Notes under the pieces: model-generated
Told to the model about the DNA's origin: nothing
Seen by the model: only the letters and a program-made list of their open reading frames with translations
Database searches by the model: none
Assembly: GCF_002954765.1 (NCBI RefSeq)
Contig: NZ_MTPW01000001.1
Coordinates: 2,431,501-2,495,500, forward strand
Direction of reading: 5' to 3'
Length of the DNA stretch: 64,000 nt
Origin: Nonlabens arenilitoris
Lineage (GTDB): Bacteria; Bacteroidota; Bacteroidia; Flavobacteriales; Flavobacteriaceae
Program-made: the position numbers and the translations under genes
Part shown: positions 35,813 to 43,688 of the stretch, one piece after another
Position numbering within the stretch: the stretch's first letter is position 1
How the letters are laid out: each line of letters begins with the position of its first letter

Positions 35813-36814
35813 TTATTTTACAATTAAAGGTTTTAATGTGAAATCTCTTTGGATTAAACCAGACGATAACAAACCAATATTATCAGGTGAAAATATATTA
35901 TTGATTAAGTTTTCAATAGAGTAAATATCTCCAAAAAACACTTTCTTAATACCAAGTGATAAAATAGCATTGGCACTTATAAAGAAAATATTATTGTCTA
36001 AGCAATTTTTATAAAAAAGTGATGACTGATTCCCTACATTAGAAGTGCATTCTGGATGTGTTGGTGGCAATAAGTCTGATTCATTGCCTCCAATTAGTAA
36101 GAATTTATAGTGTTTTATGTTATCATCTTTTTTTTCTAATGTTGATAAAATCTCCTCTTCATAAGCAATCATTTGGGATAAGTATCTATTCTCATTCATC
36201 ATCTTAGAAAAGCTAACTTTTGCTTCTGCAACTAATAATAAACCTTTATTTAGTAGGCAAATATCTAAACGCCCACCTCTGTCTCTTGATTTTATTTTCA
36301 TACCTATTTCAAGACCCAATTGAGGGTTAGAAGATTTTGATAAGAATTTTAAGCTATTAGCACCCCAAACAGATATGTTTTTAGTCTCATCTACAGAAGT
36401 AAAGTCAGAAAAAGATTTGTATTTCACTTTGAATTGAGCTAATCTTATTTTTGGTAGTCTTATAAAAGAACCATTAAATAGTTTATCTAAAGTTTCTTGT
36501 TTAAGGCGATTTTCATAATCACTCTTAAAGTCAGAACACAAAGCTGAAAGGTTAAATTTATTATCGATCTCAATATTGTTGCCTGGACATCCAAAAACAC
36601 AATACATACAATTGATACAATTCTCATTTTTTATATCAATAGCTTTATTTTTAAATTCAATACACTCTATTGAATGTGCAATCATTAATTCTTGGTTAGA
36701 ACCTTTGTTATTATCCAAAAGATCTTTCAAGTAATTATATTTTACAACACCTAAACTTATACAAGGTGGTAATGATGTTTCGTAAGTATGTGGACAGTAT
36801 TTATTTTCACTCAT
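35813..36814 (-). CDS. Fe-S cluster plus PD-(D/E)XK nuclease-like protein
   Basis: The 333-residue protein starts with cysteines at 7 and 18 and then a ferredoxin-like cluster motif CINCMYCVFGCPG (C66, C69, C72, C76), enough for one 4Fe-4S centre. About 100 residues later it has the nuclease core GGRLDICLLNK...VAEAKVSF (D184, E197, K199), the D-ExK arrangement of PD-(D/E)XK enzymes. Cas4 and AddB also combine an Fe-S centre with this fold, but the order here differs. It overlaps the upstream gene by 4 nt (ATGA) and lies 7 nt before the Argonaute gene, so joint action is likely. No similar named family is known to me. Confidence 0.75.
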   Translation of the reverse strand: MSENKYCPHTYETSLPPCISLGVVKYNYLKDLLDNNKGSNQELMIAHSIECIEFKNKAIDIKNENCINCMYCVFGCPGNNIEIDNKFNLSALCSDFKSDYENRLKQETLDKLFNGSFIRLPKIRLAQFKVKYKSFSDFTSVDETKNISVWGANSLKFLSKSSNPQLGLEIGMKIKSRDRGGRLDICLLNKGLLLVAEAKVSFSKMMNENRYLSQMIAYEEEILSTLEKKDDNIKHYKFLLIGGNESDLLPPTHPECTSNVGNQSSLFYKNCLDNNIFFISANAILSLGIKKVFFGDIYSIENLINNIFSPDNIGLLSSGLIQRDFTLKPLIVK

Positions 36815-37996
36815 ATGTTGAATTTATTCATAACGTTAATTAAATCATCTGGAGCACCTAAATTAACTTCTGACATATCTACCCCTACAAGAGGATTTAA
36901 TTCGTTATTTATACCTATCGAAAAAGGAGTACCTACCATAAAAGCAATATTTAGTTCAGAGTACATCACATCATCAAAAGATTCTTGATTTACAATAAAT
37001 AGATCCGGATAATTATTTAAAAATCAATTAATGTGTCAAAATCAAGTGTTGTTTTTTCTAAATAGGCTTTATTTAAGGCGTAGATAATTGCATATCTACG
37101 GTTTTTTATTTTTGGTTCTACTTTTAACGTAAGTTCTCTAATTTTTGCCTGATTATTTTCACGAAGTGCTCCAGTATTTTTCGTCAAATTATTATAATCT
37201 AATGGCTTTGTAACAATATGATTTCCATTAAATAGATAGTCGGGAAAGTTCGTTATTTTATACTTTCTTAAATTCCGTTTTTTTGCAAGAGTATAATTTC
37301 TTGTTACTTCTTGATATAAAGTGTCAGCATCATAACTATCATTATCCAAATTTTCTGGAATAAAAAACCACAAGAAATACCCCAAGCTAACAAACAAGAT
37401 TTTGTTCTTGTATTGCTATCGCTCTCAGAACCACCTGAAATAATAATAGAGTTACCTTCATATAATATTTTTTCATTAGAATTTGGATAACCTAACGTTA
37501 TTTCATTTGTGTCAAAACTGGTTTTACCTAACAATTTTATTTGTGCAAGAAAACCAATGAACATTCCATAACCAGATACTGCTTTTCTAATGATTTGAAG
37601 CATATCTACAGAATTATACTCAGTTTTTGCAAAAAGTAATCCTTGATGTGTGATTTCAATATTTCTTTTTCTCCGATATAAAAAACCTAAGGAATCTAAC
37701 GCATTTACAGTATTACTAATTTCTTTGGATTTAGTAGTATCATCATTTACGCCATTTGTTAAAGAACAACCTGAAGTATTAAGAGGATTGTCCTTGTATG
37801 GACAATACTTAATATTTAGTAAGCTATTTGAATTTAGTAAATTACAATGATTTAATATATTATCTTCCTCAGGGTTGTACTTAATATCTTTCATATTGAA
37901 CTGTTCACCAATATTATATTTACTACTAATGAATTTGCATAAATTATGAAGACACTCTATTCTGCCAGGAGGATTTCTATTTATTAAATATGCCAT
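36811..37996 (-). pseudogene. unknown operon protein, split by two one-base frameshifts
   Basis: Three frames in series look like one gene of about 395 residues. Frame one starts at 37996 (MAYLINRNPPGRIECLHNLC) and loses sense near GISCGF. One extra A in the run 37362-37367 joins it to FIPENLDNDSYDADTLYQE. The second frame stops at 37017, and one extra A in 37019-37023 continues it as NNYPDLFIVNQESFDD to a TGA at 36811-36813, which overlaps the nuclease start as ATGA. That overlap supports the reconstruction. The N-terminal part has scattered cysteines (for example YCPYKDNP and SGCSLT); no fold is recognised. Its place between methyltransferases and nucleases suggests a restriction or recognition subunit, which is inference. 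Confidence 0.65.
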
Positions 37997-38450
37997 ATTT
38001 TTCTATAAATTGATTATAACTTAAAAAAGCTATCGAATTTTGCATAGACTTAGAATAAGACTCGATAATATCAGTATTAAATTCATCTGTTAAAAGAACA
38101 AAGCCTTTTACAGAAATGTTATGTTTCTGTGATATATCGGATATTATGTTGTCTAACTCTATCGCATCTTTATCAAATTTTTTCTGTTTTGAAATTTTAA
38201 CTATATAAATTATGTTGTCATACTTAAATACAACCTCAAGTCTTTTATCTCTTTTACCAAAAAGGTACTTACATTCAATTCCAACAAAATCATAATTACT
38301 TTCAGATAATACACCTGCTATTGTTATAATTAAGTCATTTTGTTTTTTTGAAGCGTTACCTAAATCTATATACTCCCTGATGTTGCCTGAATCTATTTTT
38401 TTGGATACGTCAATTAGGTTAGATCCAACATTTAATTTTATGATACGCAT
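37977..38450 (-). CDS. small nuclease-fold-like protein
   Basis: The 157-residue protein has a mid-chain segment YDFVGIECKYLFGKRDKRLE, where E59 and K61 form an ExK pair on a hydrophobic strand as in PD-(D/E)XK nucleases. Two more strands follow (VVFKYDNIIYIVKISKQ), then a helix and KGFVLLTD. No upstream metal-binding aspartate is obvious, so activity is uncertain. It overlaps the methyltransferase gene by 13 nt and the next gene by 20 nt, so it is translated as part of the operon. It could be the cutting subunit of a type II-like restriction enzyme. Confidence 0.6.
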   Translation of the reverse strand: MRIIKLNVGSNLIDVSKKIDSGNIREYIDLGNASKKQNDLIITIAGVLSESNYDFVGIECKYLFGKRDKRLEVVFKYDNIIYIVKISKQKKFDKDAIELDNIISDISQKHNISVKGFVLLTDEFNTDIIESYSKSMQNSIAFLSYNQFIEKYGIFNK

Positions 38451-39265
38451 TCTTCAACTGCTGTTAATTTTTTAGTGATTAATGGCTCATATTCTTTATT
38501 TAATTCATAACCTATTGCCTTACGCCCTAATTCTAAAGCAACTTTAGCAGTTGTACCTGTCCCCAAAAAAGGATCAAGAACAGTATCTCCATAAAAGCTG
38601 TGTAATTTTATTAATCTTTTCGGCATCTCATCAGGAAAGGGAGCTGGGTGTTTCTCTCTTTTTGCACTTGCAGGTTGCATTTCCCATATTGAATTTATTG
38701 CCCAATCTTGCCATTCCTTTGTTGTTAATTTAGATTTTTCTTTTATCTCTTTAGCTACTTTAGGTCGCTTACCTTGTTTAGAAAAAACTGTAATCCATTC
38801 ATAAGGATAAGTGGAAAAAAGATTAGGAGGATAAGGATATGAACCAAAAGAACTAAAACGAGCAATTTTTCTTTTGTCCCATATATAAAGACCAAACTGA
38901 TACATTTCCTTTGAGCTATCCATAAATCTTTCAATATCACCTAACACCAACCTTGTTTCTCTACGTTTGAAACGAGCAGCTTTCCCTGTTAATAAAAAAG
39001 GCATAATATTGATGCAAATTTTACCATCTGGAGCTAATACTCTAATACATTCTTTCCATACTTTATTTAGTTCACTTAAATAGTATTCATATGAAGAACT
39101 ACCTAAACCAATTTGATCTTCATTTTCATAATCTTTTAAAGTCCAATAAGGTGGAGATGTTACAATTAAGTTAACCGATGATGACGGGATCTCAGACATA
39201 TCTGTTGAGTTTTTAAAAAATATTTTTGCATCATTGATTTCTATTGAGTCATTTACTTTGTCCAT
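38438..39265 (-). CDS. DNA methyltransferase, N4-cytosine type (catalytic motif first)
   Basis: The 275-residue protein has the catalytic motif TSPPYW at about 36-41, ahead of the AdoMet-binding motif LDPFLGTGTTAKVALE near 236. This is the order of the beta class, and SPPY marks N4-cytosine (sometimes N6-adenine) enzymes. A target-recognition segment of about 110 residues lies between them (WDKRKIARFSSFGSYPYPPN). It overlaps the neighbouring methyltransferase by 13 nt. Two methyltransferases in one operon suggest an asymmetric recognition site with a different enzyme for each strand. The recognition sequence cannot be read from the protein. Confidence 0.85.
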   Translation of the reverse strand: MDKVNDSIEINDAKIFFKNSTDMSEIPSSSVNLIVTSPPYWTLKDYENEDQIGLGSSSYEYYLSELNKVWKECIRVLAPDGKICINIMPFLLTGKAARFKRRETRLVLGDIERFMDSSKEMYQFGLYIWDKRKIARFSSFGSYPYPPNLFSTYPYEWITVFSKQGKRPKVAKEIKEKSKLTTKEWQDWAINSIWEMQPASAKREKHPAPFPDEMPKRLIKLHSFYGDTVLDPFLGTGTTAKVALELGRKAIGYELNKEYEPLITKKLTAVEECVS

Positions 39266-40293
39266 ATAATTATTTGTTCTTTTCTATTTGTTTTATTTAA
39301 TTTATCAAATACTTGTGAGCTTGTACCTGTATATTCTCTTTCTATTATCTCTGCACTTTCAAATGGACTGATATTATTAAAAAATTCTGCTCCATTAATT
39401 ACTTTTCCTTTTACTTTTTTATCTCCTACAACAAAAATGACTTGTGCACCATCTTTACAAACGGTATATAGTTCATTAAGAACGTTAGTCATATCTTCTT
39501 CATAAGATTTAAACGATTGAATTAAATCAGATTTTATTTCTAACCTATCTATATCTAATATTGAATAAATAATTTTAGCATAATATGCTGTGTAATCTAA
39601 GCAATCAAAATATGGGGGGCTTGTAAATACATAATCAATAGAGTTGGGCTTAATTTTTGAACTTAACTTACGAGAATCGCACTTTATAATTTTAGAATTT
39701 GAACTTGATTCTAAAGGAAAATAATGCTTTTTAACTTTATGTAATAGTTTTTCAAAAAAATCAATATCACGTTTTGGTTCAATATTTTTACCAACAGTAC
39801 TGGAGGTCCATTTATAGTGATTGCAACCTCTTGCGGTTAAAGCTATAGCACCAAAAAAACAAGCTTTTAAATAAGAAGACATTTCGTCAAAAAAGGTAGC
39901 AATTGAACATATTTGGTTATGTGAATTCTTATGAAAATAATATGCAGATTCTTTTAATTCAAAATCTAATTTTACATTACTACTCTTATCAATAAAATAT
40001 TGACATTCTTCAATAACCGTTTCTAAAGTTGAAGGCACACTTATTTTCCCCTCAGCTATATATGAAGCAATAGGATTTAGATCTACACCTATTGTATTTA
40101 TGTTTCTTTTTAAACCTTCATATACAATTGTCCCAGAACCACAAAATGGATCTAATAAATTTGAATACTCAGGTATTTGATCTAATACTTGATTAGCATC
40201 AATAGGGGAAATTTTCCCTCTATAAGGGTATACACCGTGTATTGAGTTAGGATTATTTACCGATTTTAATTCTTTTATCTTAAACTGTATCAT
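39253..40293 (-). CDS. DNA methyltransferase, N4-cytosine type (AdoMet motif first)
   Basis: The 346-residue protein has the AdoMet motif LLDPFCGSGTIVYE at about 46-59, followed by IGVDLNPIASYIA. The catalytic motif FTSPPYFD lies at about 223-230, the opposite order to its neighbour. The N-terminal HGVYPYRGKISPIDA is typical of a restriction-associated methyltransferase group. Between the motifs, about 140 residues would hold target recognition. It begins 3 nt after the regulator gene and overlaps the next methyltransferase by 13 nt. With that neighbour it would protect host DNA against the operon's nucleases. Confidence 0.85.
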   Translation of the reverse strand: MIQFKIKELKSVNNPNSIHGVYPYRGKISPIDANQVLDQIPEYSNLLDPFCGSGTIVYEGLKRNINTIGVDLNPIASYIAEGKISVPSTLETVIEECQYFIDKSSNVKLDFELKESAYYFHKNSHNQICSIATFFDEMSSYLKACFFGAIALTARGCNHYKWTSSTVGKNIEPKRDIDFFEKLLHKVKKHYFPLESSSNSKIIKCDSRKLSSKIKPNSIDYVFTSPPYFDCLDYTAYYAKIIYSILDIDRLEIKSDLIQSFKSYEEDMTNVLNELYTVCKDGAQVIFVVGDKKVKGKVINGAEFFNNISPFESAEIIEREYTGTSSQVFDKLNKTNRKEQIIIWTK

Positions 40294-40296
40294 AAC

Positions 40297-40599
40297 CTAA
40301 TCTTTTTTCATAGTTAGTAATTTCATTTCCTTCTCAGCAATTTTTAAGGCTTGCAATGCCTGTTCTTCATTTTCTACTAACTGAAACACTTGGTCTGCTA
40401 ACCAAAGTGAAAACAGTTCGTTATAATCAAGTTTGAAAAGTTTTGCTAAATGAACTATATGCTCACGTTTAGCAGTTTTTTCTCCTCTTTCTATTTTACT
40501 AAGCATTGCGGTATCAATGTCTAACTCTGCGGATAAGTGCCTGAGCAGCATTTCTTGTTCTTCTCTTTTAGATCTTATTAAGTCTCCAAACTTATTCAT
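40297..40599 (-). CDS. XRE-family regulator, control-protein-like
   Basis: I start at M-N-K-F-G-D (40599), since upstream in-frame codons lie in the promoter. The 100-residue protein is a HTH_3 domain (about 5-62: IRSKREEQEMLLRHLSAELD, then DTAMLSKIERGEKTAKREHI) with a helical tail. As the first gene of a methyltransferase/nuclease operon it resembles the control proteins of restriction-modification systems, which delay nuclease expression. A dyad overlapping its own -7 box (40624-40644) fits autoregulation. Confidence 0.82.
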   Translation of the reverse strand: MNKFGDLIRSKREEQEMLLRHLSAELDIDTAMLSKIERGEKTAKREHIVHLAKLFKLDYNELFSLWLADQVFQLVENEEQALQALKIAEKEMKLLTMKKD

Positions 40600-40623
40600 C
40601 CTTTGCTTATTTGTGTTAATTGC

Positions 40624-40662
40624 ATTTGTCAAATATAGACAAATAAAAATAAACAAGAACAA
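40624..40662 (-). promoter_or_regulatory. promoter and operator of the Argonaute/R-M operon
   Basis: On the minus strand TTG (40662-40660), 22 nt, TATATTTG (40637-40630). ATTTGTC (40624-40630) and GACAAAT (40638-40644) form a 7-bp dyad with a 7-bp centre covering the -7 box, where a bound XRE protein would block transcription. Confidence 0.6.
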
Positions 40663-40702
40663 AAACTACAAGAATAATTACAAAAAGTGCAAAGATTGCA
40701 AA

Positions 40703-42988
40703 CTATAAAGAAGATATAATCTTCTGATAGTGTCCGTAACTGGGTTGTGTGAGGTGTGAACCTAATAAAGATTTGAGTAAATTATCAATAGAACGATCTT
40801 TAAGTTGGTATTTCTTGCCTATGATGATGGCTTCTTCACGTTTAAAATTTTGCGGTAAGGCTTCAAAGAATTGTTTTTTATTGTTAGCACCTTTAAAAAC
40901 GCCTGTTTCTTCTTTCTTTGGTAGGTTGTTGTACATTAATAAACTGTGTTGTAGATAGACATTTGCAATCAATAATGCCATTTCAAAATCTTCATCTGTA
41001 CACGTAACATTTTCGGTACAATCTCCATTATCAAACTTGCGAAGCGTGGATAATATCATACAAATACGATATAGAATTAAGCCTAACCGTTTTACTACGC
41101 TACCAGCTTCTTCTGCTGTAAAGGTGGTTACTTCTGTCAACCATTGTTGCCCTGTATAATTAACTGTTTGCCATTGTTCTTTAGATAAGTGTATTTGAGT
41201 TGGATTTGCTTCTAAGAAGTGAATCATTTCTAATACATTCTGCGATAAGGCTTCAAAATGGTCGTTTAAATTTAAGGTGTTGCCGAAAGGCGATACATCT
41301 TTCCAAAGTTGCTCTACTTTAAACGTATAGAATAAAAAACGACTGAATAAACCATCTTCTGCTGATGCAATGATATTGGCTACTTGACCAGGAGTCCCTG
41401 ATAACGCCACAGAAATTTTAGGCTCTTTTATAATAACATATTCATTGTCTGTTTTTCTTGAAACAGAAATCGTTTCAGAATGAAACGCCTTTCTGAGCAT
41501 ATCGGAATATCCGCCCCAATCTTGCTTAAAAACTGCACCCATACTATCTGCTTCTGTTTCGCAAATAATTCCTTTGCCCTCATTTTGTTGTATGTGTTGT
41601 AAGATAGCTGCATAAGAGGTGTTGGCAGGAATGAATACGACTTTAAAAGGTGGTTTTACAGGCTCTTCTGGAGTTTCTGTGTCGTCTTTCTTTCGGTTTC
41701 GTTGTTCTACCTTGTATTGAGCTAATTCGGCTTCATAAATGGACTTATCTTGATTGCTTTGTTCCAATACACTTTCTTGATAAGGGTCTGCCAATATTTT
41801 AGCAAATTTTAAAGCACCTTTTCCACTTGCTGCTGGAGCTATGATAAACGAAAACAGATTAGGGAATACGGTCTGTTGAGCATACACGCCTGAAACATTT
41901 GGTAAACAACCACTAAGAATAGATAATGCACCAGTAAAAAAAACATCACGTTCTCTTGGGTCTGTAAATGCCATTGTACCTTTTCTTAAAACCTCTGGTA
42001 GGTTGTCAAATAACTGCTCGTCAAAAGTGGGTGTGTTTTTTAGATAATCTTCATTGTTTACTATCTCATTTGACTGTGCTATTTGCTTCTGACTTGGATA
42101 GCTCGCAAATTGCATAGCATTGTTATCATACGCAGATTTTACAGATGCTTTTATTTCATCTTGATTAAGGTCGTAAGTATTTAAAATATGATGCAAAGTA
42201 TCATCATACACGATTCCTCTCCTGTTGCAATTACAAGCCAATTGATATATGAAATTGTTTCGGTTGCCTTCTGCATAGCTTTCTTTGTTTTCGGTGAATG
42301 AGATGCACTCGGTAAAGATTTCTGAACTATTACTGTTTTCATTATTGCTAAGATTTTGGGTTACTACTGTTTTGGGTGTTGTTGGTGTGATAGGTTTTAA
42401 AACCGTTTCGGTTTTAACCTTGAACTTTTCGTTTTGAATGTTCTTATATCCGTTTGAGTCGTAAGACACAAAACACAACCTTGTAATGTCTTTACATTTT
42501 GGGTCTGCTTCAATACCAACTTCTTTTTCATAAAACGCTTGCACTTGTGCATAAGCGGTTTTATGCTGCTCTTTAGTAGTATCAACTTCAATAAAAACTT
42601 TTAGGCCATTACCGCTTGGGCTTGTGAAACAAGCAAAAGTGAAAGGAATGGATTGTATTTTCTGTTTTGCTTCTTGAAGCTCCTCTGGTTCTAACTTATC
42701 AAAATCTAAGTGTACAAATCCGCTGTACTTTTTAAAGTATTCCATTTTACGCCCACCTTCAAAAGTTGCTGACGGTGTAAAGGCAACTAATTCTTTTTTG
42801 AATTGGTCTGCTCGTTCTGGTTTACCCATTCCAATAGCCATACGGATAGCTTCAATAGGTTCTTTGTATTTGCCCTCAATAACGTCTTTTACTATTAGTA
42901 GTAATGCTTTATTTTCTATGGGTTGATTGAAATTTTTATATATAGTAGATGATGCCATTTTAGAAGTATTTATGTGATTATTTTCCAT
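40703..42988 (-). CDS. BT4734/VirE-N plus DUF3987 replication protein
   Basis: The 761-residue protein has a BT4734/VirE N-terminal domain at about 60-195 (RKMEYFKKYSGFVHLDFDKL, FTSPSGNGLKVFIEVD). A short primase-C-terminal-like helical segment follows near 245-300. A DUF3987 P-loop domain runs from about 330 to the end, with Walker A-like APAASGKGALKFA and a late strand GKGIICETEADSM. This combination is the usual primase/helicase-like protein of Bacteroidota integrative elements and probably starts or helps replication of the excised island. It overlaps the upstream HTH gene by 11 nt. Confidence 0.85.
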   Translation of the reverse strand: MENNHINTSKMASSTIYKNFNQPIENKALLLIVKDVIEGKYKEPIEAIRMAIGMGKPERADQFKKELVAFTPSATFEGGRKMEYFKKYSGFVHLDFDKLEPEELQEAKQKIQSIPFTFACFTSPSGNGLKVFIEVDTTKEQHKTAYAQVQAFYEKEVGIEADPKCKDITRLCFVSYDSNGYKNIQNEKFKVKTETVLKPITPTTPKTVVTQNLSNNENSNSSEIFTECISFTENKESYAEGNRNNFIYQLACNCNRRGIVYDDTLHHILNTYDLNQDEIKASVKSAYDNNAMQFASYPSQKQIAQSNEIVNNEDYLKNTPTFDEQLFDNLPEVLRKGTMAFTDPRERDVFFTGALSILSGCLPNVSGVYAQQTVFPNLFSFIIAPAASGKGALKFAKILADPYQESVLEQSNQDKSIYEAELAQYKVEQRNRKKDDTETPEEPVKPPFKVVFIPANTSYAAILQHIQQNEGKGIICETEADSMGAVFKQDWGGYSDMLRKAFHSETISVSRKTDNEYVIIKEPKISVALSGTPGQVANIIASAEDGLFSRFLFYTFKVEQLWKDVSPFGNTLNLNDHFEALSQNVLEMIHFLEANPTQIHLSKEQWQTVNYTGQQWLTEVTTFTAEEAGSVVKRLGLILYRICMILSTLRKFDNGDCTENVTCTDEDFEMALLIANVYLQHSLLMYNNLPKKEETGVFKGANNKKQFFEALPQNFKREEAIIIGKKYQLKDRSIDNLLKSLLGSHLTQPSYGHYQKIISSL

Positions 42989-43262
42989 TGATAGGTGCTT
43001 TAAAATTTTGGTCTAACAATTGGAGTATGTCTGATAAGCGGTAATAGATTTTGTACCCAATTTGGCAATAGCCTATGAGTCCACTATCTCGCCAATATTG
43101 GGCGGTACGCTTACTAACATTCATTATCTGTAGAAACTCTTGGGTGTCGAAAAACACTTGGTCAGGATTGCTTCTTTGCTTGTCTTTAAGCATAAGTGTT
43201 AGTTCTGATAGTCTATCGTCTATCTGTTCTAACTTTTCGTCTAAAGGATGATAAAAGCCCAT
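42978..43262 (-). CDS. helix-turn-helix protein, excisionase-like
   Basis: The 94-residue protein has a helical N-terminus and a MerR/excisionase-type helix-turn-helix at about 40-85: FFDTQEFLQIMNVSKRTAQY, then WRDSGLIGYCQIGYKIYYRL. Such proteins bind next to attachment sites or promoters of integrative elements. It starts 2 nt after another HTH gene and overlaps the DUF3987 gene by 11 nt, forming a three-gene operon that starts near 43567. Confidence 0.8.
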   Translation of the reverse strand: MGFYHPLDEKLEQIDDRLSELTLMLKDKQRSNPDQVFFDTQEFLQIMNVSKRTAQYWRDSGLIGYCQIGYKIYYRLSDILQLLDQNFKAPINGK

Positions 43263-43264
43263 AT

Positions 43265-43567
43265 CTAACTGCGTTTGTTTTGAATTAGATAATTGGCTGC
43301 TGCTTTTTCGATTTCGTCCGTAGAAGATTGACGGTTACGCTGTAACCATTCGTCTAACTCGGTACGATTGAAATAGAGTTTTTTACCCTGTGGGCAGAAA
43401 TGCGGAACGGATTTCTGACTGGTAAGTTTGTACAGATGCGAAGCACTTATGTCTAAATAGCTACAAGCATCATTGAAGTTTAGTACTTCTTTCTTTAAGA
43501 GGTTTTGTTCCTCAATCTTTTGCTCAAGTCTGTTGAGCTTTTCTAAAATTAAATTTTCGTTACTCAT
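43265..43567 (-). CDS. helix-turn-helix protein, excisionase-like
   Basis: The 100-residue protein has an N-terminal coiled-coil-like helix (about 4-25) and an excisionase-type HTH at about 28-78: LNFNDACSYLDISASHLYKL and LYFNRTELDEWLQRN. It is a diverged relative of the next gene, as is usual for the paired HTH genes ahead of BT4734/DUF3987 genes in Bacteroidota elements. Upstream lies a cluster of TCTTACT repeats with a strong hairpin (43637-43680), which may be its binding site. Confidence 0.8.
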   Translation of the reverse strand: MSNENLILEKLNRLEQKIEEQNLLKKEVLNFNDACSYLDISASHLYKLTSQKSVPHFCPQGKKLYFNRTELDEWLQRNRQSSTDEIEKAAANYLIQNKRS

Positions 43568-43636
43568 TTTGTTACGATTTTTAAAAGTTTTACAATAAAT
43601 TCTATTGCAAACTTCTATCGTAACAGTCCGGTAATC

Positions 43637-43680
43637 AGTAAGACGGTAACGTCTTACTACTATATCTTACTCATCTTACT
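43637..43680. promoter_or_regulatory. TCTTACT repeats with a hairpin
   Basis: TCTTACT occurs at 43652-43658, 43665-43671 and 43674-43680, and inverted as AGTAAGA at 43637-43643. AGTAAGACG and CGTCTTACT form a 9-bp stem with a GTAA loop (43637-43658). The cluster sits upstream of the HTH/DUF3987 operon. Confidence 0.5.
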
Positions 43681-43688
43681 GTTTTTAT

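Noticed and set aside
36788..36988. Plus-strand frame opposite the frameshifted operon gene
   Set aside because: It is the reverse image of the C-terminal end of the 36811-37996 gene, which has a coherent reading and an ATGA overlap.
43637..43680. CRISPR-like array
   Set aside because: The repeats are only 7 bases long, irregularly spaced and partly inverted; no cas genes are present.
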